From positions 124,001 to 188,000 of the forward strand of contig JBBQZO010000002.1 in the NCBI GenBank assembly GCA_038207625.1: 64,000 nucleotides of DNA, in the 5' to 3' direction. Both the position numbers and the translations under genes were made by a program. Source of the DNA: JBBQZO01 sp038207625. GTDB lineage: Bacteria > Pseudomonadota > Gammaproteobacteria > Burkholderiales > Burkholderiaceae_D. Under the pieces are notes generated by a model. The model was not told the origin of the DNA. It searched no databases and saw only the letters and a program-made list of their open reading frames with translations. Positions within the stretch are counted from its first letter, which is position 1; each line of letters opens with the position of its first letter. Of the stretch, positions 60,644-64,000 are shown piece by piece.

Positions 60644-61894
60644 CTATTTCTTACCTAGGGCTTTATTTATCGCACCTAGAGAATTATTCAAATCCTGTAG
60701 AAAATTCCCTGTCGGTTTGACGGGCTGAGCTGCGCCACCTTTCGTTCCCGTGAAGCTTCCGTGCGTCGATGTGGTCGCATTTTCCCATGTTCCGGTAAGC
60801 AAACCTGTACTCGCGTTCACGGAGCCATTGAATGTGGCGCCAGTGCTCATGCTTCCGAAGCTCATCGCCAGCGAACCATTGGCCTCAATTTTACCGTTAC
60901 CGGCGAATGACTGGCCATTCGCTGATGAGCGCCCAGATAGTGCTATAGCACCAGATGGCGATATGTCGGTGTGGAACGTCCCATTATCGTTGCCCGAGTA
61001 CGTTCCGGAATACGAGCCCGCAAACTGGTTCAGTCCCGCAGCGCCTGGACTTGAATTGTCCTGAGCCTGGGCGTCATGGGGGACAATCGAATTATCTTGC
61101 GGGTTCTTCAAAATCTTAACGATATGATTGCAGCTACTATTTTGCGCAGAATTGCTTGCCTTCTCAATGGCAATGTCTAAAGCCGTTTGCTTCAATTTAT
61201 TTTTCAATGTTTGGTCTGCATTATTCAACAGAAGATATTTTGTTGGCGTTTCCGCGCACAAACTTACAGTGTGCATCAGGGTTGTTTCACCTAGAAGATT
61301 CGCATTATTAACATTAGCACCGGCATCAAGCAAAATTTGCATTAAAACTTGATATCTTTGAAATTGCGCCTTATTGTAATCAGCCCCAAGAATGTCTGCT
61401 TCCGTTGATGGCCTTACATAATCCAAGACGGCATTCCCTTGCTTATCGCGCGATGACACAGTTGCACCTTTTGACAACAGCAAGCTCATTGTTCCGATAG
61501 TCTCTGGTAAGCTATTGTATTTTCTTGCGACTTGTACGGCCAACATCAAAGGTGTGCTACCAGCGGAATTTGCAAGATTAACATCCGCACGATGGATAAC
61601 GAGCCACTGAACTAGCTCAACTCCTTCTCGCATATTATTGCTAAATTCAATGTGCCGGTACAACGCTGAATTGATAGAACCGTTACCACGACCATCACAA
61701 TTTGGAGTGTTGATATCTGCGCCTTGCGTCAGGAACATGTCCATCATGTCGTAGTTTGCTCTTTGAAGCGCAGTACAAAATCCTTTAGTGGCAGCGGACG
61801 GCTGCGCGTTAGCATCATTTTTTGACGGCTTAACCTGAGAAAGTGCAGGCCCTGTTGCAATAAAAATTGCAATCAGCAAGAAATACTTTTTCAT
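60644..61894 (-). CDS. Secreted ankyrin-repeat protein (416 aa)
   Basis: A signal peptide (MKKYFLLIAIFIATGPALSQ) starts the protein; GTG at 61909 is the alternative start. Residues 40-260 contain several ankyrin repeats (MFLTQGADINTPNCDGRG, HRADVNLANSAGSTPLMLAV, LLDAGANVNNANLLGETTLM). The last 150 residues are Gly/Ser/Thr-rich and beta-like (YSGTYSGNDNGTF, GSFTGTKGG). Periplasmic ankyrin proteins usually bind partner proteins. It stands alone. Confidence 0.8.
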   Translation of the reverse strand: MKKYFLLIAIFIATGPALSQVKPSKNDANAQPSAATKGFCTALQRANYDMMDMFLTQGADINTPNCDGRGNGSINSALYRHIEFSNNMREGVELVQWLVIHRADVNLANSAGSTPLMLAVQVARKYNSLPETIGTMSLLLSKGATVSSRDKQGNAVLDYVRPSTEADILGADYNKAQFQRYQVLMQILLDAGANVNNANLLGETTLMHTVSLCAETPTKYLLLNNADQTLKNKLKQTALDIAIEKASNSAQNSSCNHIVKILKNPQDNSIVPHDAQAQDNSSPGAAGLNQFAGSYSGTYSGNDNGTFHTDISPSGAIALSGRSSANGQSFAGNGKIEANGSLAMSFGSMSTGATFNGSVNASTGLLTGTWENATTSTHGSFTGTKGGAAQPVKPTGNFLQDLNNSLGAINKALGKK

Positions 61895-61968
61895 TTTATT
61901 TTCACTCACAATATATTAGAACAACCCCAGGAATTAAATCACAGGCGCGGGTCAATTGATACGTCGCA

Positions 61969-62181
61969 TTACGCTACTGCCAGGATAGCTTTCCGTACAT
62001 CCTTCCTCCATTTACATACCCCTTTCACCGGCAATATCTCTGCATTTATCAAAGTCTGCAAGGCTTCGTGAGCGAATTGAAAACCATTCTTGGGCGCTGC
62101 ATTTGAGTCAGAGCATCGTGTGGGGCAAATGGAACTGATATTTTGGCCACAATTGGTAGGTGTCGCATGTACGCCCAGCAC
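61969..62181 (-). pseudogene. Short frame, possible gene remnant (70 aa)
   Basis: The last 40 residues (FQFAHEALQTLINAEILPVK and KWRKDVRKAILAV) look like a real C-terminus, but the N-terminal part does not. No ribosome site. It may be the end of a lost gene. Confidence 0.25.
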
Positions 62182-62785
62182 ATATTGGCCTAGGGCAACA
62201 GTGTAGCATCACGAAGCCCGTCAACATGCACAGCCAGGAGCCGACGTCAAAAATTCGAGCTGAAATGCACACCCGACTGGAGGCGCCCAGCCAAACAGGT
62301 TCCGAGGCCTATGCCGTTCCGGGCAGGAGGTGAAATCGACACTCGTACGACAACTTTCGATTCATCTTGGCGGAATCCCTATGTGTAGCGGTTCTGCGGC
62401 TGCTGCGCTTGATATGTCCATACGACGCTGGTCCCAGGGGCGGTTCGACCTGTCAGAGTTCCGTCGACCAAATCGACAGGCAATTGACGTCGCGCTCGAC
62501 TCGAACGGCCCCCAACGACAGCCTTCAAAAGACGCACGGCAGCATGCGAATTACGCAACAGCCGAGTCTGTGCTGTACTTCGCGCCGCAAGACTTCTAAG
62601 TCCGTAGACCCGTCAGCAATCAGTTCTAGCTAACGGCGAGTCGCTGATTGCGATGGTCTCATTCCTTCTGGGACCAAGTTCCGCACTGACTAGAGACACC
62701 GGTTTGCCCTCCATCATGTCAAAAATACCAGCAATGCTCCTAAGCAACCAAATCAGAGGTGTATTTTTCTGGTTCTTCAATTATA
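62182..62785. other. Gene-free stretch before imuA
   Basis: About 600 bases with no supported gene; overlapping plus-strand frames at 62330-62633 lack ribosome sites. The AT-rich last 70 bases hold the imuA promoter region. Confidence 0.4.
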
Positions 62786-62801
62786 CTGGATGCATATACA
62801 G
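62786..62801. promoter_or_regulatory. LexA box (SOS operator)
   Basis: CTGGATGCATATACAG matches the CTG-N10-CAG form with the TATA-rich core of the LexA site, at 12 of the usual 16 consensus positions or better. It ends 44 bases before the imuA ATG and overlaps a possible -10 (TATACT). It predicts DNA-damage induction of imuA-imuB. Confidence 0.85.
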
Positions 62802-62845
62802 TAGTTATCGCAAATCTCCCAACACAAGCCAGCTGAACAAGACCA

Positions 62846-63589
62846 ATGCTTTGCCCACCCATCATCCAAAGCGATGCAGCTCGCGCGCTTCTGCAACTCC
62901 CCCTGCAGGATGTGTGGCGAGCGAGCGAACTGGCGCTGTCGCGGTCGACGACCTGTACGACGGGACACGCGGGGTTGGACGCGGAACTGCCGAACGGAGG
63001 TTGGCCAAGGTCTGCCTTGGTTGAGGTTCTGCTTCAACAAGCGGGCATCGGCGAAATGCAATTACTGAAACCCGCCCTGGCCAAGTTAGCGGCCACGCAG
63101 CGTATAGCCTTGATTCAACCGCCATACCTGCCGCATGCGATGGCGTGCAGGTCTTGGGGTCTAGTTGACCGCAACCTGGTGTGGCTCCGACCGAGCAGCT
63201 CGGCCGATGCACTGTGGTCGGCAGAGCAAATCTTGAAAAACGGCTCTTTCGGCGCCGTCGTTCTTTGGCAGTCGAATGTCCGCGCCGAGTCCTTGAGACG
63301 GTTGAACCTGGCGGCCCAAAGTACCGATACCTGGCTATGGCTGATGCGGCCACTTTCAAGCAGCGCCGACTCGTCGCCGTCACCGCTTCGAATCGCGCTT
63401 CGACCTGCTCTCGGCGGCGTGTCAGTCGACATCGTCAAGCGCCGCGGCCCCCACTGCGACAGCCCATTTTTTATAGCGCTTGCGGACATGCCCGCAGGTC
63501 GTCAGCATCAGGATGTAGAACATGAAATTACTGTTAAGCGTGTACCTGCCACTGCTGCCATTGGAAACGCTACGGCCCTCTTGGTCTGA
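62846..63589 (+). CDS. imuA: ImuA, translesion-synthesis cassette protein
   Basis: 247 residues with the ImuA pattern: VWRASELALS, TTGHAGLDAELPNGGWPRSA, VEVLLQQAGIGEMQLL, then RIALIQPPYLPHA. It is RecA/SulA-related but lacks a full Walker A. ImuA works with ImuB and DnaE2 in damage-induced error-prone replication. The LexA box 44 bases upstream fits SOS control. It overlaps imuB by 68 bases, a long overlap indicating coupled translation. Confidence 0.9.
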   Translation: MLCPPIIQSDAARALLQLPLQDVWRASELALSRSTTCTTGHAGLDAELPNGGWPRSALVEVLLQQAGIGEMQLLKPALAKLAATQRIALIQPPYLPHAMACRSWGLVDRNLVWLRPSSSADALWSAEQILKNGSFGAVVLWQSNVRAESLRRLNLAAQSTDTWLWLMRPLSSSADSSPSPLRIALRPALGGVSVDIVKRRGPHCDSPFFIALADMPAGRQHQDVEHEITVKRVPATAAIGNATALLV

Positions 63590-64000
63590 GCCAGGACCAT
63601 ACGCGGTAATGCATCAGGAGCAGGTCAGCGCGATGTCGGCTGACGCCGCGCGCAGCGGCGTGCGTTTGGGTATGCGCAGTGGCGGCGTGTCCGCCATCGC
63701 GCCGGGTACCGCGCTACTGGAACGTAGCTTAGAGAAGGAGGCCCTGGCGCTGGACGCAATCGCGATGGCTCTGTTGCAGTACACACCCGAGGTGACGTTT
63801 CAAGGCGACTTTTCCATCTTGATGGATGTGAGCGCCAGCCTGCGCTTGTTCAAAGGGCCGCATGCCATCTGTGGCCTCATCAGCCGCAGTATCGCCGCAC
63901 TGGGTTTCACCGCTTTCCTCGGCGCGGCGCCTACCGCGCAGGGCGCAGGGCTGCTCGCCCGGAGCGTCCGCCGCAAAGGCGCCGTACACCGCCGGCGCAC
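63522..64000 (+). CDS. imuB: ImuB, Y-family-like polymerase homologue (partial)
   Basis: The first about 160 residues. The N-terminus reads MKLLLSVYLPLLPLETLRPS, then AMSADAARSGVRLGMRSGGV, ALDAIAMALLQYTPEVTF, and SILMDVSASLRLFKGPH, which replaces the catalytic acidic residues of true Y-family polymerases. ImuB is an inactive hub that brings DnaE2 to the beta clamp. AGGA lies ten bases before the ATG. The C-terminal part and a likely dnaE2 lie beyond the right edge. Confidence 0.9.
   Translation, partial: MKLLLSVYLPLLPLETLRPSWSEPGPYAVMHQEQVSAMSADAARSGVRLGMRSGGVSAIAPGTALLERSLEKEALALDAIAMALLQYTPEVTFQGDFSILMDVSASLRLFKGPHAICGLISRSIAALGFTAFLGAAPTAQGAGLLARSVRRKGAVHRRR

Noticed and set aside
1..64000. 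CRISPR array
   Set aside because: No spaced repeats of 23-40 bases with unique spacers and no cas genes; the only arrays are gapless short tandem repeats.
1..64000. Prophage or conjugative element core
   Set aside because: No integrase, capsid, terminase, relaxase or type IV secretion gene was recognised.

Overview
The window looks like accessory DNA of a betaproteobacterium, probably Burkholderiales and possibly Oxalobacteraceae (Massilia/Janthinobacterium/Duganella-like). The reasons are moderately high GC, small H-NS proteins of the beta type, an imuA-imuB mutagenesis cassette behind a LexA box, and many short lipoproteins and zinc-ribbon hypotheticals. The genus is an inference. No transposase, integrase, conjugation, phage structural or rRNA gene is visible.

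Left edge (1-500): the start of a macro-domain gene, a terminator, then the isolated 3' end of a tRNA-Ser on the minus strand. A 3' tRNA stump without its 5' half is what remains at one end of an element integrated into a tRNA gene. Everything above about 495 is therefore best read as island DNA, with the intact tRNA and integrase expected beyond the right edge.

0.9-12.5 kb: small unknown genes; a partition module (ParA plus a probable ribbon-helix-helix partner) preceded by 32 in-register octanucleotide repeats that could be its centromere; a DUF4145 protein; two XRE regulators with palindromic sites; and a duplicated pair of 'zinc-ribbon/WP-domain protein + HAD-like phosphatase' genes. 12.5-19.6 kb: lipoproteins, tiny ORFs, a frameshifted gene and membrane proteins. 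19.8-26.9 kb: an AT-richer run of one-gene units on the minus strand, five of them preceded by copies of one short repeat. It also holds a duplicated H-NS gene with an identical upstream block, an LRAT-like protein and an HNH-type protein.

27.5-32.6 kb: unknown genes, including a candidate nuclease next to a 410-residue protein that has a decayed second copy with an internal stop. 32.6-56.6 kb: the main feature, a 24-kb minus-strand run of eight genes. In transcription order they are a DEAD/DEAH-DUF1998 helicase with a C-terminal Vsr/DUF559-like nuclease, an SNF2 helicase, a 1666-residue N6-adenine methylase, an SMC-like ATPase, an HNH nuclease, an Mrr nuclease, a sacsin-like GHKL ATPase with DUF3883, and a NERD-nuclease/UvrD-like helicase. 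The first four are coupled by overlaps or gaps of 10 nt or less. This resembles helicase-methylase-ATPase and DISARM/Druantia-type antiphage loci but matches none of the classical gene sets I know, with four additional effector-like genes downstream.

56.8-64 kb: a 316-bp element with 24-bp perfect terminal inverted repeats beside the operon's start, a uracil-DNA-glycosylase-like protein, a small Asp/Asn-rich protein, two unknown genes, an ankyrin-repeat protein, and finally LexA-box-imuA-imuB, cut by the window edge. The defence genes, H-NS paralogues, partition module and SOS mutagenesis cassette together suggest a large defence- and adaptation-rich genomic island.
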